From the NCBI GenBank assembly GCA_030627905.1, contig DAOVRZ010000004.1:41545-105544 (forward strand): a stretch of DNA of 64,000 nt, written 5' to 3'. The position numbers were made by a program, and so were the translations under genes. Every line of letters begins with the position of its first letter. Within the stretch, counting starts at the first letter, position 1. This stretch comes from JAGMES01 sp023128035. Lineage in GTDB: Bacteria > Bacillota > Halanaerobiia > DY22613. The notes beneath the pieces are model-generated. The model worked only from the letters and a program-made list of their open reading frames with translations. It did no database searches and was not told the DNA's origin. Positions 32,739-42,036 of the stretch are shown here, one piece after another.

Positions 32739-34028
32739 ATGATTGATACTACAATTATCGATGTTTTTGCACGTCAGGTACTGGATTCTAGAGGTAATCC
32801 TACTATTGAGGTAGAAGTTGTCTTGAACGATGGTTCTATGGGACGTGCAATTGTTCCATCGGGTGCATCTACTGGTGCTTATGAGGCTGTTGAGTTAAGA
32901 GATGGCGAAAAAGATTATTTTCTGGGAAAAGGTGTTAGAAAAGCTATTGAAAATGTAAATGATGTTATTGCTCCTGAAATTATTGGTCTGGATGCTACTG
33001 ACCAAGTTGAAATTGACCAAACTATGATTGAACTCGATGGAACTCCTAATAAAGGTAACTTAGGCGCAAACGCAATTTTAGGTGTTTCATTAGCTACCGT
33101 TCGTGCTGCTGCTAATGCTCTTGATCAACCTCTCTATAAATATATTGGTGGTGTTAATGCTCGTACTTTACCTGTTCCAATGATGAATATTTTAAATGGT
33201 GGAGAGCATGCAGATAACAATGTTGATATTCAAGAATTTATGGTTATGCCTGTGGGCGCGACTGATTTTGAAAATGCATTACGGATGGGAGCAGAAATTT
33301 TTCATAATCTAAAGAAAGTTCTCAAAGAAAAGGGATTAAACACATCCGTTGGTGATGAAGGCGGTTTTGCTCCAAACTTAGGCTCTAATGAGGAAGCACT
33401 CAAAGTAATCATCGAAGCAATTGAAAAAGCTGGTTATACTCCTGGCTCTGATGTGAGACTGGCGTTGGATGTTGCAGCAACTGAATTATTAAAAGATGGT
33501 AAATATCACTTAGCAGGTGAAGGTCGTGTTCTGACTTCAGATGAAATGATCGATTTTTATGCTGATTTAGTAGATAAGTATCCTATCATTTCTATTGAAG
33601 ATGCATTAGGGGAAGATGATTGGGAAGGCTGGAAAAAACTTAATGATCGTTTAGGTAAGAAGATTCAATTGGTTGGTGATGACCTTTTTGTAACCAATAC
33701 TGAACGTTTAAACCGTGGAATTGAAGAGGGTGTTGCAAATTCAATCCTCATTAAGGTAAATCAGATTGGTACTTTGACAGAAACTCTTGAAGCAATCGAA
33801 ATGGCTAAGAGAGCTGGTTTCACAGCAATCATTTCCCATCGTTCTGGCGAAACAGAGGATGTTACTATTGCAGATTTGGCTGTTGCTACTAATGCAGGTC
33901 AAATTAAGACTGGTGCTCCTAGCAGAACTGATCGAGTAGCTAAATACAATCAATTGTTAAGAATTGAAGAGTATTTAGGTGAAATGTCTGTTTACCCAGG
34001 TTTGGAGACTTTTTATAACCTGAAGTAA
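32739..34028 (+). CDS. eno: enolase
   Basis: It dehydrates 2-phosphoglycerate to phosphoenolpyruvate. The N-terminal domain has VLDSRGNPTIEVEV and GASTGAYEAVELRDG. The barrel carries SVGDEGGFAPN, ISIEDALGEDDWEGW (Mg ligands), LVGDDLFVTN, LIKVNQIGTLTET (catalytic Lys) and ISHRSGETED. It has 429 residues. The start follows AAGGAGGAG. It is the last gene of the cggR operon and is followed by a strong terminator. Confidence 0.98.
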   Translation: MIDTTIIDVFARQVLDSRGNPTIEVEVVLNDGSMGRAIVPSGASTGAYEAVELRDGEKDYFLGKGVRKAIENVNDVIAPEIIGLDATDQVEIDQTMIELDGTPNKGNLGANAILGVSLATVRAAANALDQPLYKYIGGVNARTLPVPMMNILNGGEHADNNVDIQEFMVMPVGATDFENALRMGAEIFHNLKKVLKEKGLNTSVGDEGGFAPNLGSNEEALKVIIEAIEKAGYTPGSDVRLALDVAATELLKDGKYHLAGEGRVLTSDEMIDFYADLVDKYPIISIEDALGEDDWEGWKKLNDRLGKKIQLVGDDLFVTNTERLNRGIEEGVANSILIKVNQIGTLTETLEAIEMAKRAGFTAIISHRSGETEDVTIADLAVATNAGQIKTGAPSRTDRVAKYNQLLRIEEYLGEMSVYPGLETFYNLK

Positions 34029-34048
34029 TTAATCTTTAAAATAATATT

Positions 34049-34088
34049 GAAGAAGGCTGTTGATATAAAAAACAACAGTCTTCTTTCT
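34049..34088 (+). terminator. terminator of the glycolytic operon
   Basis: GAAGAAGGCTGTTG and CAACAGTCTTCTTTC pair over ~13 bp with one G-U, followed by a pyrimidine-rich tract. Confidence 0.85.
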
Positions 34089-34264
34089 TCTTTTCTCTTA
34101 AATATATACAAATAAGTAAAATTGAGATAAAAATTTTTCTGAGATAACAATTTTAAGAAAATTTTCAGGAATAACGGCGAAAGATATTATACTTAGTATT
34201 GTAATTTTTTCAGTCATGTGATAAAATAAACAGTGGCTAATACATTTAGGGGAGGTGTAGTGGA

Positions 34265-34489
34265 ATGATGCTGTTTTTAAAAATCTTATTGGTGATAACT
34301 TCATTAGTATTAATCGCTGGAGTACTTCTTCAATCTGGTAAAAGTGCTGGATTATCTGGTGTGATTGATGGCGGGGCGGCAACATTTTTTGGCAAAAAGA
34401 AAGGACTAGATGAACTTTTCGCAAAACTAACAACTGTTGCCGCAATTTTCTTTATGCTTTTAGCATTATTAGTTGCTGCACTTATTTAA
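34265..34489 (+). CDS. secG: SecG preprotein translocase subunit
   Basis: This small membrane subunit of SecYEG supports SecA-driven export. Its 74 residues contain two hydrophobic helices (LKILLVITSLVLIAGVLLQ and VAAIFFMLLALLVAALI) around the conserved QSGKSAGLSGVIDGGAATFFGKKKG loop. Start after GGGGAGGTG. secG typically lies between eno and rnr-smpB-ssrA in Firmicutes; here the pyrophosphatase and a thioesterase are inserted. TTGTAA and TAAAAT spaced by 17 bases upstream may be its promoter. Confidence 0.95.
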   Translation: MMLFLKILLVITSLVLIAGVLLQSGKSAGLSGVIDGGAATFFGKKKGLDELFAKLTTVAAIFFMLLALLVAALI

Positions 34490-34503
34490 GTAGTATAGGT
34501 ACT

Positions 34504-34535
34504 TAAAGAGCCCGGTTTTAGAGGGTTCTTTCTTT
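34504..34535 (+). terminator. terminator after secG
   Basis: AAGAGCCC and GGGTTCTT pair (one G-U) over an 8-nt loop, followed by TCTTT. Confidence 0.75.
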
Positions 34536-34603
34536 CGTTAAATATTTGGATCTAAGAGTTTTAAGAATTTAGCTAATAAAAGTAAATTGGGAGGTAGATA
34601 GTC

Positions 34604-36565
34604 ATGTTGTATTTTGCGCTAATTGCAGGTATTATAGCATTGCTTTTTGCTTTTTATCTGTCTGGCAAAGTTAACAAAGCTGAATTGATTAATGATCGTG
34701 TTAAGGAATTAAGTGCTATGATTCATGAAGGTGCTATGGCCTTTTTGAGTCGTGAATATCGGATTCTTGCAATTTTTGTTATTGTTGTAGCTGCTGTTAT
34801 GTTTTTTATACCATCCTTAGGTTATAAGACTGCGATTTCATTTATTACAGGCGCACTCTTCTCAGGTATGGCTGGCTTTTTGGGTATGCAAATTGCGACC
34901 AGTGCTAATGGTCGTACAGCTTCTGCTGCTAAAAAGGGAATGAATCCTGCTTTAGAGATTGCTTTCTCTGGTGGAGCAGTTATGGGTATGGCTGTAGTAG
35001 GTTTGGGTCTTTTAGGTATTGGTATTTTGGGTTATGTATTTGGTCTTGGTAGCATTCAAGGATTTGCTTTTGGTGCTTCTTCAATCGCTTTATTTGCACG
35101 TGTAGGTGGTGGAATTTATACTAAAGCCGCTGATGTTGGTGCTGACTTAGTAGGTAAAGTAGAAGCTGGAATTCCTGAAGATGATCCTAGAAACCCAGCG
35201 GTTATTGCTGACAATGTTGGAGATAACGTTGGTGACGTTGCAGGTATGGGTGCTGACTTATTTGAATCTTATGTTGGTTCTATTATCGCTGCAATCACCT
35301 TAGGTGCTTTAATTAGTCCAGAACATATGATGTTACCTATTTATATTGCTGCAGCAGGTATCATTGCTTCTATTATTGGTACACGCTTTGTTCGTGCTAA
35401 AGAGGGTGGAAATTTAGGAAAAGCTCTTGAGATGGGAACCATCTGGAGTGGGTTGATTACTTTAGTTGCTACTTTCTTCCTTATTAAATATACTATCAAT
35501 GAAAATGCCATGGGTGTATTTGGTGCTACTATTTCTGGTCTGATTGCAGGTATTTTAATTGGTCGTATAACTGAGTACTATACTTCATGTGATTATAAAC
35601 CAGTTCAGAGTATTGCTGATCAGTCTGAAACTGGTGCTGCGACTACTATCATTAGTGGTCTGGCTGTAGGTATGAGGAGTACTGCAATTCCAATTATCAT
35701 TATTGTAATTGCAATTTACTCTGCATTCAATTTAGGTGGTTTATATGGTATCGCTCTTGCGGCTGTAGGTATGCTTTCCATCGTTGGTATGACTATTGCA
35801 GTTGATGCATATGGTCCAATTGCTGATAACGCTGGTGGTATTGCTGAAATGGCTGATTTAGGTGAAGATGTTCGTAAAATCACTGATACTTTAGATTCAG
35901 TTGGTAACACTACTGCAGCTATTGGTAAAGGTTTTGCTATTGGTTCTGCTGCATTGACAGCTTTAGCTCTCTTTGCTTCTTTCACTGAAGCTACAGGATT
36001 AAGTAAAGTTGGTATTAACTTAACTGATGCAAATGTTATTATTGGTCTGTTTATCGGTGGTATGTTACCATTCCTCTTCTCTGCAATTACTATGGAGGCT
36101 GTAGGTAAAGCTGCTTTCTCCATGATTGACGAAGTACGTCGTCAGTTCAGAGAAATTCCTGGTATAATGGAAGGTAAAGCTAAGCCTGATTATAAGAGGT
36201 GTATAGATATCAGTACTGATGCTGCATTAAGAGAAATGATTATTCCAGGTCTGATGGCTGTTATCGTACCAGTTGCAGTTGGTCTGATCCTCGGTGCAGA
36301 TGCACTTGGTGGTCTTTTGGCTGGTGCATTGGTTACTGGTGTACTGATGGCTATCATGATGTCTAATGCTGGTGGTGCTTGGGATAATGCTAAGAAATAT
36401 ATTGAAAGTGGAGCACACGGTGGTAAAGGTAGTGAACCTCATAAAGCTGCCGTTGTTGGTGACACTGTAGGTGACCCATTCAAAGATACTTCTGGTCCAT
36501 CCTTGAATATCTTAATCAAGTTAATGACTATTGTATCTTTAGTATTTGCTCCATTGTTTATTTAA
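34604..36565 (+). CDS. hppA: K+-dependent membrane-bound pyrophosphatase (H+ and/or Na+ pump)
   Basis: It couples pyrophosphate hydrolysis to ion transport across the membrane. It has 653 residues with about 16 hydrophobic segments. The catalytic loop reads DVGADLVGKVEAGIPEDDPRNPAVIADNVGDNVGD. The motif GNTTAAIGKG has Ala where K+-independent enzymes have Lys, which places it in the K+-dependent group. Many K+-dependent members pump Na+; the exact ion cannot be settled by eye. A second site, GDTVGDPFKDTSGPS, is intact. Start after GGGAGGTAG. Monocistronic, with terminators on both sides. Confidence 0.95.
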   Translation: MLYFALIAGIIALLFAFYLSGKVNKAELINDRVKELSAMIHEGAMAFLSREYRILAIFVIVVAAVMFFIPSLGYKTAISFITGALFSGMAGFLGMQIATSANGRTASAAKKGMNPALEIAFSGGAVMGMAVVGLGLLGIGILGYVFGLGSIQGFAFGASSIALFARVGGGIYTKAADVGADLVGKVEAGIPEDDPRNPAVIADNVGDNVGDVAGMGADLFESYVGSIIAAITLGALISPEHMMLPIYIAAAGIIASIIGTRFVRAKEGGNLGKALEMGTIWSGLITLVATFFLIKYTINENAMGVFGATISGLIAGILIGRITEYYTSCDYKPVQSIADQSETGAATTIISGLAVGMRSTAIPIIIIVIAIYSAFNLGGLYGIALAAVGMLSIVGMTIAVDAYGPIADNAGGIAEMADLGEDVRKITDTLDSVGNTTAAIGKGFAIGSAALTALALFASFTEATGLSKVGINLTDANVIIGLFIGGMLPFLFSAITMEAVGKAAFSMIDEVRRQFREIPGIMEGKAKPDYKRCIDISTDAALREMIIPGLMAVIVPVAVGLILGADALGGLLAGALVTGVLMAIMMSNAGGAWDNAKKYIESGAHGGKGSEPHKAAVVGDTVGDPFKDTSGPSLNILIKLMTIVSLVFAPLFI

Positions 36566-36577
36566 TATAGACAAGCT

Positions 36578-36618
36578 AACACCCTATGGATCAATAAGAT
36601 TCATAGGGTGTTTTATTT
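36578..36618 (+). terminator. terminator after hppA
   Basis: ACACCCTATG and CATAGGGTGT form a perfect 10-bp stem, followed by TTTATTTT. Confidence 0.9.
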
Positions 36619-36724
36619 TGCATAATTAGGGAGGTAAAAAGTGATTTTTATCGAAATATAATTAGTATCAAATAACACGAATAAAGTTGTAGTTTGCAGT
36701 TTACGATAGCTTGGGGGGAACAGA

Positions 36725-37123
36725 ATGGAAAAATTAAATATGTGTTTTGCTTGTGGTAAAGAAAATTCGATAGGTTTAAAATTAGATTTTCAGCGAGAAG
36801 AGAATCATGTTTGGGCCAGCTTCACACCAGACGATTTACATCAGGGCTATCCTGGGATAATGCACGGTGGTCTGGTTACTACTTTGCTAGATGAGGCAAT
36901 GGCAAAAGTGATTAATTTACGTGGGATTAAAGCTGTTACTGCGACATTAGAGATGAAATTTCGCAATCCAGTTCCCATAGGGCAACCTTTGAAAATAACC
37001 GGAGAAATGGTTGAAGAGAAAAAACGGCGCTGTAAGTTAAAAGCATGGATTGAAAATGGAGATGGCACAATATTAGCTGAAGCTAAGTCGATATTTATAA
37101 AGTTAAACAATAATCTTTTTTAG
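36725..37123 (+). CDS. PaaI-family hotdog thioesterase
   Basis: This single hotdog domain of 132 residues is predicted to hydrolyse acyl-CoA thioesters. The first part holds NMCFACGKENSIGLKL with two cysteines, common in this subgroup. The active-site segment is GIMHGGLVTTLLDEAMA (HGG plus catalytic Asp/Glu), followed by ATLEMKFRNPVPIGQPL. The substrate is unknown. The start at 36725 follows TTGGGGGG. It stands between hppA and rnr, not obviously related to either. Confidence 0.88.
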   Translation: MEKLNMCFACGKENSIGLKLDFQREENHVWASFTPDDLHQGYPGIMHGGLVTTLLDEAMAKVINLRGIKAVTATLEMKFRNPVPIGQPLKITGEMVEEKKRRCKLKAWIENGDGTILAEAKSIFIKLNNNLF

Positions 37124-37223
37124 GAAAATTGCTGAAGAGTATAAGTGAAGTAACTTTGGCAAAAAATATTATATAACAATTGGTAAAACGCATTTGAGTG
37201 CGTAAACTATAGGAGGTTATACT

Positions 37224-39341
37224 GTGAGTGCTAGAGAAGTGATAATAGATTTTATGAGAGATGAGGCATATAAACCGATGTCAGCTGACGAATTATTTAA
37301 AGTTTTTAAAATTGGTAAAAAAGAAACAAAAGCGTTTTTGCGTCTTTTAAAGCAGATGGAGAAAGATGGAGAGATTATTCAAACTAAATCCGAATTATAC
37401 GGGATACCTGAAAGGATGGATTTAGTAGTTGGGCGGTTACAGGGTCATCAAAGGGGATTTGGATTTGTAATACCTGAAGATCAATCGCTTGAAGATGTAT
37501 TTGTTGGGCCTGAGGATTTAGAGGGTGCAATGAATGATGATCGAGTGATTGTTAGATTGAATAAGAGGAGTAAAGGAAATCGAAAAGAAGGAGAAATTAT
37601 ACGGATTTTAGAAAGAGCAAATACAACGATTGTTGGGACATTTGAAAAGAGTAAACACTTTGGTTTTGTGGTTGCCTATGATAAAAGGATTAGTAATGAT
37701 ATTTTCATTCCAAAAGAAGAGTTTAATGGTGCAAAAGAAGGCCAAAAGGTCGTTGTTGAGATTACTCGTTGGCCTGGAAAACGCCGTAATCCTGAAGGAA
37801 AGATTAGTAAAGTACTTGGTTTTCCAGGAGATCCTGGGGTAGATGTAGCAGGTATTATTCATCAACTAGGCCTTTCAGAAGATTTTCCAATAAAGGTGCT
37901 GAATGAAACTGACCATATTAGTGAAGAGATTCCTGCTAGTGAGATTGAGCGAAGACTGGATCTTAGAAATTTGCAGACATTTACTATTGATGGTGAAGAT
38001 GCTAGAGATTTTGATGATGCTGTCTCTGTAGAAAGTTTAGAAAATGATATCGTGCGTTTAGGTGTACATATCGCTGATGTGACTTATTATGTTACAGAAG
38101 GATCAGCATTAGATCAGGAAGCTTTGGAACGGGCAACTAGCGTTTATCTGGTAGATCGTGTTATCCCTATGCTTCCAAAGCGATTATCAAATGAAATATG
38201 TAGTTTGAATCCTTATGAAGATCGTCTAACCATGTCCTGTATCATGGATATTGATATGACAAATGGTGAAGTTGTCAATCATAATATTGCTGAAACTGTT
38301 ATTAAAAGTAAAGAGAGATTGACATATACTAAGGTTCGAAAGATGCTGGTAGATAAGGATGAAGAACTTAGAAATCAGTATAGTGTTTTGATTGCTGATT
38401 TAGAATTGATGGAAAAATTAGCTCTAGTTTTGCGCAAACTAAGATTCGATCGTGGAAGTATTGACTTTAATTTTCCAGAAGCTAAGGTTAAGCTCGATGA
38501 GGAAGGAAAAGTTACTGGTATAGTTAAAGTAGAGCGAAGCATTGCAGAGATGATGATTGAGGAATTTATGATTAAGGCTAATGAAGTAGTTTCCGAGGGT
38601 ATGTGTTGGCGACAAATTCCCTTTTTATATCGCGTACACGAACGACCAGATCAGTCAAAACTCGCTGATTTTAACGAGTTTATTCATAATTTTGGATATC
38701 ATATTAAAGGTATTCAAAATGAAGTTCATTCTCGTGAATTGCAAGATATTTTGAAGAAAGTAGAGGGTAATTTGGAAGAACGTTTGATCAATACAGTTCT
38801 ATTACGTTCAATGAAACAAGCCAAATATGGGGTAGAACCTATTGGGCATTTTGGATTAGGTGCTGAATTCTATAGCCACTTTACTTCTCCTATTCGCCGT
38901 TATCCTGATTTACAGATTCATCGAATTATCAGAGAAGTTTTGAAAAAAGGTTCCCTTTCGAAGGAACGTACCCAGGAGTTGGAAGAAATGCTTCCTGATG
39001 TGGCTCACCATTCTTCAGTGCAAGAACGGAAAGCGATGGAAGCAGAGAGGGAGAGCATTGATCATAAAAAAGCTGAATATATGAAGGATAAAATAGGACT
39101 TGAATTTGAAGGAATCATTACAGGGGTGACTTCTTTTGGTTTTTTTGTGGAATTAGATAATTCGGTAGAAGGGCTTGTTCGCGTAAGTAAATTAGCTGAT
39201 GATTATTATCATTATCATGAAGATAAGTATGCTATGATTGGTGAACGTACTGGTAAGACGTATCGATTAGGTGATGTTGTGAAGGTCGTAGTGTATCAAG
39301 TGAATGTAGAAGAACGACAGGTTGATTTTGTTTTGGTTTAA
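37224..39341 (+). CDS. rnr: ribonuclease R
   Basis: This 3'-to-5' exoribonuclease degrades structured RNA and helps trans-translation. Domain order: N-terminal winged helix (MSADELFKVFKIGKKETKAFLRLLKQME), two cold-shock domains (GRLQGHQRGFGFVIPED, GTFEKSKHFGFVVAYD), the RNB catalytic domain (TIDGEDARDFDDAVSV with its metal-binding Asp cluster, HIADVTYYV, SPIRRYPDLQIHR) and a C-terminal S1 domain (EFEGIITGVTSFGFFVELDN). The protein ends right after S1, without the Lys-rich tail of E. coli RNase R. It has 705 residues. GTG start after AGGAGGT. Followed by smpB and ssrA, its functional partners. Confidence 0.96.
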   Translation: MSAREVIIDFMRDEAYKPMSADELFKVFKIGKKETKAFLRLLKQMEKDGEIIQTKSELYGIPERMDLVVGRLQGHQRGFGFVIPEDQSLEDVFVGPEDLEGAMNDDRVIVRLNKRSKGNRKEGEIIRILERANTTIVGTFEKSKHFGFVVAYDKRISNDIFIPKEEFNGAKEGQKVVVEITRWPGKRRNPEGKISKVLGFPGDPGVDVAGIIHQLGLSEDFPIKVLNETDHISEEIPASEIERRLDLRNLQTFTIDGEDARDFDDAVSVESLENDIVRLGVHIADVTYYVTEGSALDQEALERATSVYLVDRVIPMLPKRLSNEICSLNPYEDRLTMSCIMDIDMTNGEVVNHNIAETVIKSKERLTYTKVRKMLVDKDEELRNQYSVLIADLELMEKLALVLRKLRFDRGSIDFNFPEAKVKLDEEGKVTGIVKVERSIAEMMIEEFMIKANEVVSEGMCWRQIPFLYRVHERPDQSKLADFNEFIHNFGYHIKGIQNEVHSRELQDILKKVEGNLEERLINTVLLRSMKQAKYGVEPIGHFGLGAEFYSHFTSPIRRYPDLQIHRIIREVLKKGSLSKERTQELEEMLPDVAHHSSVQERKAMEAERESIDHKKAEYMKDKIGLEFEGIITGVTSFGFFVELDNSVEGLVRVSKLADDYYHYHEDKYAMIGERTGKTYRLGDVVKVVVYQVNVEERQVDFVLV

Positions 39342-39367
39342 AGAAAGTTAGTGAAGGTAATTCTTAC

Positions 39368-39395
39368 TTGACAGTGGCCGAAAAGATGATATAAT
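39368..39395 (+). promoter_or_regulatory. SigA promoter for smpB
   Basis: TTGACA at 39368-39373, 16 bases, TATAAT at 39390-39395. Both hexamers match consensus. Confidence 0.8.
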
Positions 39396-39461
39396 AGGAG
39401 AAGTAACCTTGCTAGCAAGGTAGTAACTTTGAGTATGTAAGGCAAGATGGGAGGGTTAATG

Positions 39462-39923
39462 ATGGCATCGGATTATAGAGTAGTTGTGACGAATAGAAAA
39501 GCACGCCATGAATATCATGTTATTGAGACCTATGAATGTGGTATCAAATTACAGGGTACAGAAGTTAAAGCAGTTAGATTAGGTCGAGTGAATTTAAAAG
39601 ATAGTTTTGCTTTGATAGAAAATGGTGAGGTTTTTCTTTATAACATGCACATTAGCCCTTATGAATTTGCAAATCGTTATAACCATGAGCCTGAACGTAA
39701 GCGAAAGCTTTTAATGCATAAACAGGAAATTCATCGATTGTTTGGAAAGATTAAGGAACAGGGATATACTTTAGTACCATTGAAGATTTATTTTAAGAGA
39801 CGCTGGTTAAAAGTTGATTTGGCTCTTGCTAAAGGTAAAAAGTTGTATGATAAGCGACAAGATATCGCTAAGAGAACAGCACAGCGTCAGATTGAGGTTG
39901 CTTTGAAAGAGCGTCAGTATTAG
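39462..39923 (+). CDS. smpB: SmpB tmRNA-binding protein
   Basis: SmpB binds the tRNA-like part of tmRNA and delivers it to stalled ribosomes. Its 153 residues include VVTNRKARHEYHVIETYECGIKLQGTEVKAVRLGRVNLKDSFA, HISPYEFANRYNHEPERKRKLLMHKQEI and the basic tail KLYDKRQDIAKRTAQRQIEVALK, typical of a full SmpB. The ATG at 39462 gives the best spacing to GGGAGGG; ATGs at 39447 and 39459 are too close. It has its own SigA promoter and lies 78 bases before tmRNA. Confidence 0.97.
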   Translation: MASDYRVVVTNRKARHEYHVIETYECGIKLQGTEVKAVRLGRVNLKDSFALIENGEVFLYNMHISPYEFANRYNHEPERKRKLLMHKQEIHRLFGKIKEQGYTLVPLKIYFKRRWLKVDLALAKGKKLYDKRQDIAKRTAQRQIEVALKERQY

Positions 39924-39936
39924 AAAAAAATTACTC

Positions 39937-39965
39937 TTGCAATAACTTGTGGAGTATGCTATAAT
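39937..39965 (+). promoter_or_regulatory. SigA promoter for tmRNA
   Basis: TTGCAA (39937-39942), 17 bases, TATAAT (39960-39965). Transcription would start about 30 bases before the mature tmRNA 5' end, giving a precursor. Confidence 0.8.
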
Positions 39966-40001
39966 AACTAACGTGGTTGATGGTCCCTTAAGTGTACACT
40001 G

Positions 40002-40352
40002 GGGGGTGATTTGGTTTCGCTCTGGTTGTGAATTTAGTAGAAGCGTGTCGAGGACTCCTTTCACTCGTAAAACACTGGTACCTTAAATTATCTGCAAACG
40101 ATAATTACGCACTGGCTGCCTAGTAATAGGCACCTGTCCCTTCGGCTCTTGTTAGCGGAGACGGAACGGACATCATAATCAGCTAACTACTCTGTCTCTG
40201 ATTTCTGTAGGAGATTGGGGAAATTTACAGGATCGGAACTTATGGGCATGTCTGTAGGTGAGTAAGTTCCTAAACATGGCTACAGACTACACACGTAGAA
40301 ACTGCTCTTGAAGCGGTTAGATACGCGGGTTCGATTCCCGCCACCTCCACCA
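40002..40352 (+). ncRNA. ssrA: transfer-messenger RNA (tmRNA)
   Basis: The 351-base RNA rescues stalled ribosomes. The 5' end GGGGGTGATTTGGTTTCG and the 3' end GGTTCGATTCCCGCCACCTCCACCA form a 7-bp acceptor stem and T arm, with CCA encoded. The reading frame for the proteolysis tag runs from GCA at 40094 to TAG at 40121 and encodes ANDNYALAA, a classic tag ending in ALAA. It follows smpB directly. Its 3' end borders an island of decayed and accessory genes. Confidence 0.97.
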
Positions 40353-40404
40353 ATATATTCACAATGGAAGATTATGTAACATGGTTTTTAAACATAAATT
40401 AAGC

Positions 40405-40447
40405 TTGGATGAAGCGTTTTCGCTCATCTAGGTTTTTGTTTTTTTGT
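40405..40447 (+). terminator. tmRNA terminator
   Basis: GGATGAAGCG and CGCTCATCTAGG pair with one bulged base over TTTT, followed by TTTTTGTTTTTTT. Confidence 0.8.
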
Positions 40448-40515
40448 GTATTGTTCGTTAAGAACTGCAAAAAAAGTGGCATAATTTTCTTATTAAGGAA
40501 TCTAAAAAGTAATTC

Positions 40516-40612
40516 TTGACTCCATTATAAAAACAGGCTACAATCATGGTGGCCTGTAAAAATATATCCAGTAACCGAGAGACTTGGTGCAATATGTACC
40601 AGGTCTTTTTTT
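40516..40612 (+). promoter_or_regulatory. promoter plus short leader ending in an intrinsic terminator
   Basis: TTGACT (40516-40521), 17 bases, TACAAT (40539-40544) is a good SigA promoter. About 30 bases downstream, AGACTTGGT and ACCAGGTCT form a 9-bp stem followed by T7. A transcript of ~65 bases would result unless readthrough occurs into the small frame at 40638. Confidence 0.6.
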
Positions 40613-40637
40613 GTACCTAAAGAAAGGAGAACTGAAT

Positions 40638-40781
40638 ATGAGTAAGTCACCCAGGAGTCGCCCATCGGATGATAGGGATGAAATAGTTAAGTTACATGCT
40701 GATAAGTAAATATCTGAAAATATTAATTTACCTATTGGTAAAATTAAAAACGCTTATAATACATTAATTTATCAGCACTAA
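40638..40781 (+). pseudogene. broken small gene, possible helix-turn-helix protein
   Basis: An ATG after AAAGGAGAACT opens MSKSPRSRPSDDRDEIVKLH, stops at 40707, and in the same frame continues as ISENINLPIGKIKNAYNTL to a second stop. The two parts read like one ~47-residue protein with an internal stop. The charged start recalls small phage terminase or HTH proteins, but I cannot name a family. It may be only the 5' piece of a longer gene. Confidence 0.4.
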
Positions 40782-40864
40782 AAGAAATAAATACATCATT
40801 TTCTGTGTCCCAGTATAGATAGATTACTCCAGAGACTTGACTTTAGCTATATGTTTTGATATTC

Positions 40865-41040
40865 TTAAAATATAATATATTCTACTTTGTGGAATGATTT
40901 ATCATAATCAAATTCACCTTCATCCAATTTGAACCTAAGTGAAGTATAAAAATGGTTTTCGTTTTACGGTTTGACATGTTTAGAACTATAGTATTTTCAT
41001 CAAAATTATATGTAAAATACGGACATTTGCTAGCTACTAT
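40865..41040 (-). pseudogene. frameshifted gene remnant
   Basis: On the minus strand, YNFDENTIVLNMSNRKTKTI runs into LRFKLDEGEFDYDKSFHKVE after a one-base shift, then a stop. Both halves have normal coding composition, so this is the C-terminal end of a lost beta-rich protein. There is no start and no family assignment. The other bases between tmRNA and 41184 hold nothing else I can identify. Confidence 0.4.
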
Positions 41041-41183
41041 TGTGCGATTTTACTTTTTTGGATAATGTGGTTATATTATATAGAGATCAATGGTATGAAA
41101 AAGTTCGTCTGTTAATACATCATTTTGTATGATATAATTATTTTGAATATTATATTCAAAATATTATGGAGGGGTTTTTGATT

Positions 41184-42032
41184 ATGGGTACAAATAGTGT
41201 TATATTGAATAGATTATTTACTCAAAACATTTTTTTTGATTTAGTTAAAGCGAAAGATAACGCTGTTTATGGAAGTGTTGTAAAAAGATATATCAGTGAA
41301 GCTGAATCAAAAGAAAATGGCGTGTTAATAAGTGGAATTTACAAAATGATGTCAAAAAATTATAGGAATGAATATATTTATAAAAATACGCTTCTAAATA
41401 AGCTTTTATTAGGAAGGCATAGTGTGAATACTACTACAGCCCTTACGGAAATACCGATAAATAAATCAAAAGCTGATTTTATTATGATAAACGGTAAAGC
41501 AGTAGTATACGAGATTAAAACAGAACTAGACACATTTAACCGTTTGGAAAATCAGATTAATGATTATTACAAAGCATTTGATCATGTTTGTGTAGTAACT
41601 AGTGAAGATCAATATGAAAAGGTATGTTCTATTTTAGAAAATAGTTCTGTTGGTATATGTATTTTGACTAACAGAAATACTTTAAGTTTGCGTAAAGAAC
41701 CGATACAAGATAACAGTAAATTAAATTCAAAAGTAATATTTAAACTTTTACACAAACGGGAGTTTGAAAGAATTATTTTAGACTACTATGGAAGTTTACC
41801 TGAGACATCTCCGGTCTTTTATTATGATGAATGTTTGGAAGTATTTCAAAAAATACCAATTGTGGATGCTTACAGATTGACGCTTAAAGAATTAAAAAAA
41901 CGGAATAAAGTAATTGTTGAAGAATTCAAAAAAGTTCCATATGAATTGAAATCTTTGATTTATTTTTCTAAATTTAGGAAAAAAGACTATGCAGGCTTGG
42001 ATAGTTTTTTGCAAAAAAAATTTGGAGGTTGA
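41184..42032 (+). CDS. sce7726-like protein, predicted PD-(D/E)xK nuclease
   Basis: This 282-residue cytoplasmic protein carries a nuclease-like core: helix RNEYIYKNTLLNKLLLGRHS, then KADFIMINGKAVVYEIKTEL with Asp98 and Glu110-x-Lys112, the PD-(D/E)xK pattern, followed by a Gln-containing helix (RLENQINDYYKAFDHVCVVT). That matches what I recall of the sce7726 family, a hypothetical often paired with sce7725. The C-terminal ~130 residues are a separate helical region ending FLQKKFGG. The ATG at 41184 follows ATGGAGGGG; the ATG at 41166 is part of that site. It is first of a three-gene cassette, with 4 bases to the next gene. Confidence 0.75.
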   Translation: MGTNSVILNRLFTQNIFFDLVKAKDNAVYGSVVKRYISEAESKENGVLISGIYKMMSKNYRNEYIYKNTLLNKLLLGRHSVNTTTALTEIPINKSKADFIMINGKAVVYEIKTELDTFNRLENQINDYYKAFDHVCVVTSEDQYEKVCSILENSSVGICILTNRNTLSLRKEPIQDNSKLNSKVIFKLLHKREFERIILDYYGSLPETSPVFYYDECLEVFQKIPIVDAYRLTLKELKKRNKVIVEEFKKVPYELKSLIYFSKFRKKDYAGLDSFLQKKFGG

Positions 42033-42036
42033 TGTT

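Noticed and set aside
34098..34445. 115-codon minus-strand frame across the secG region
   Set aside because: It overlaps secG and the eno-secG gap, has no ribosome site and no protein-like features.
35716..36123. 135-codon open frame on the minus strand inside hppA
   Set aside because: It mirrors the strongly biased codons of hppA, has no ribosome site and a low-complexity product.
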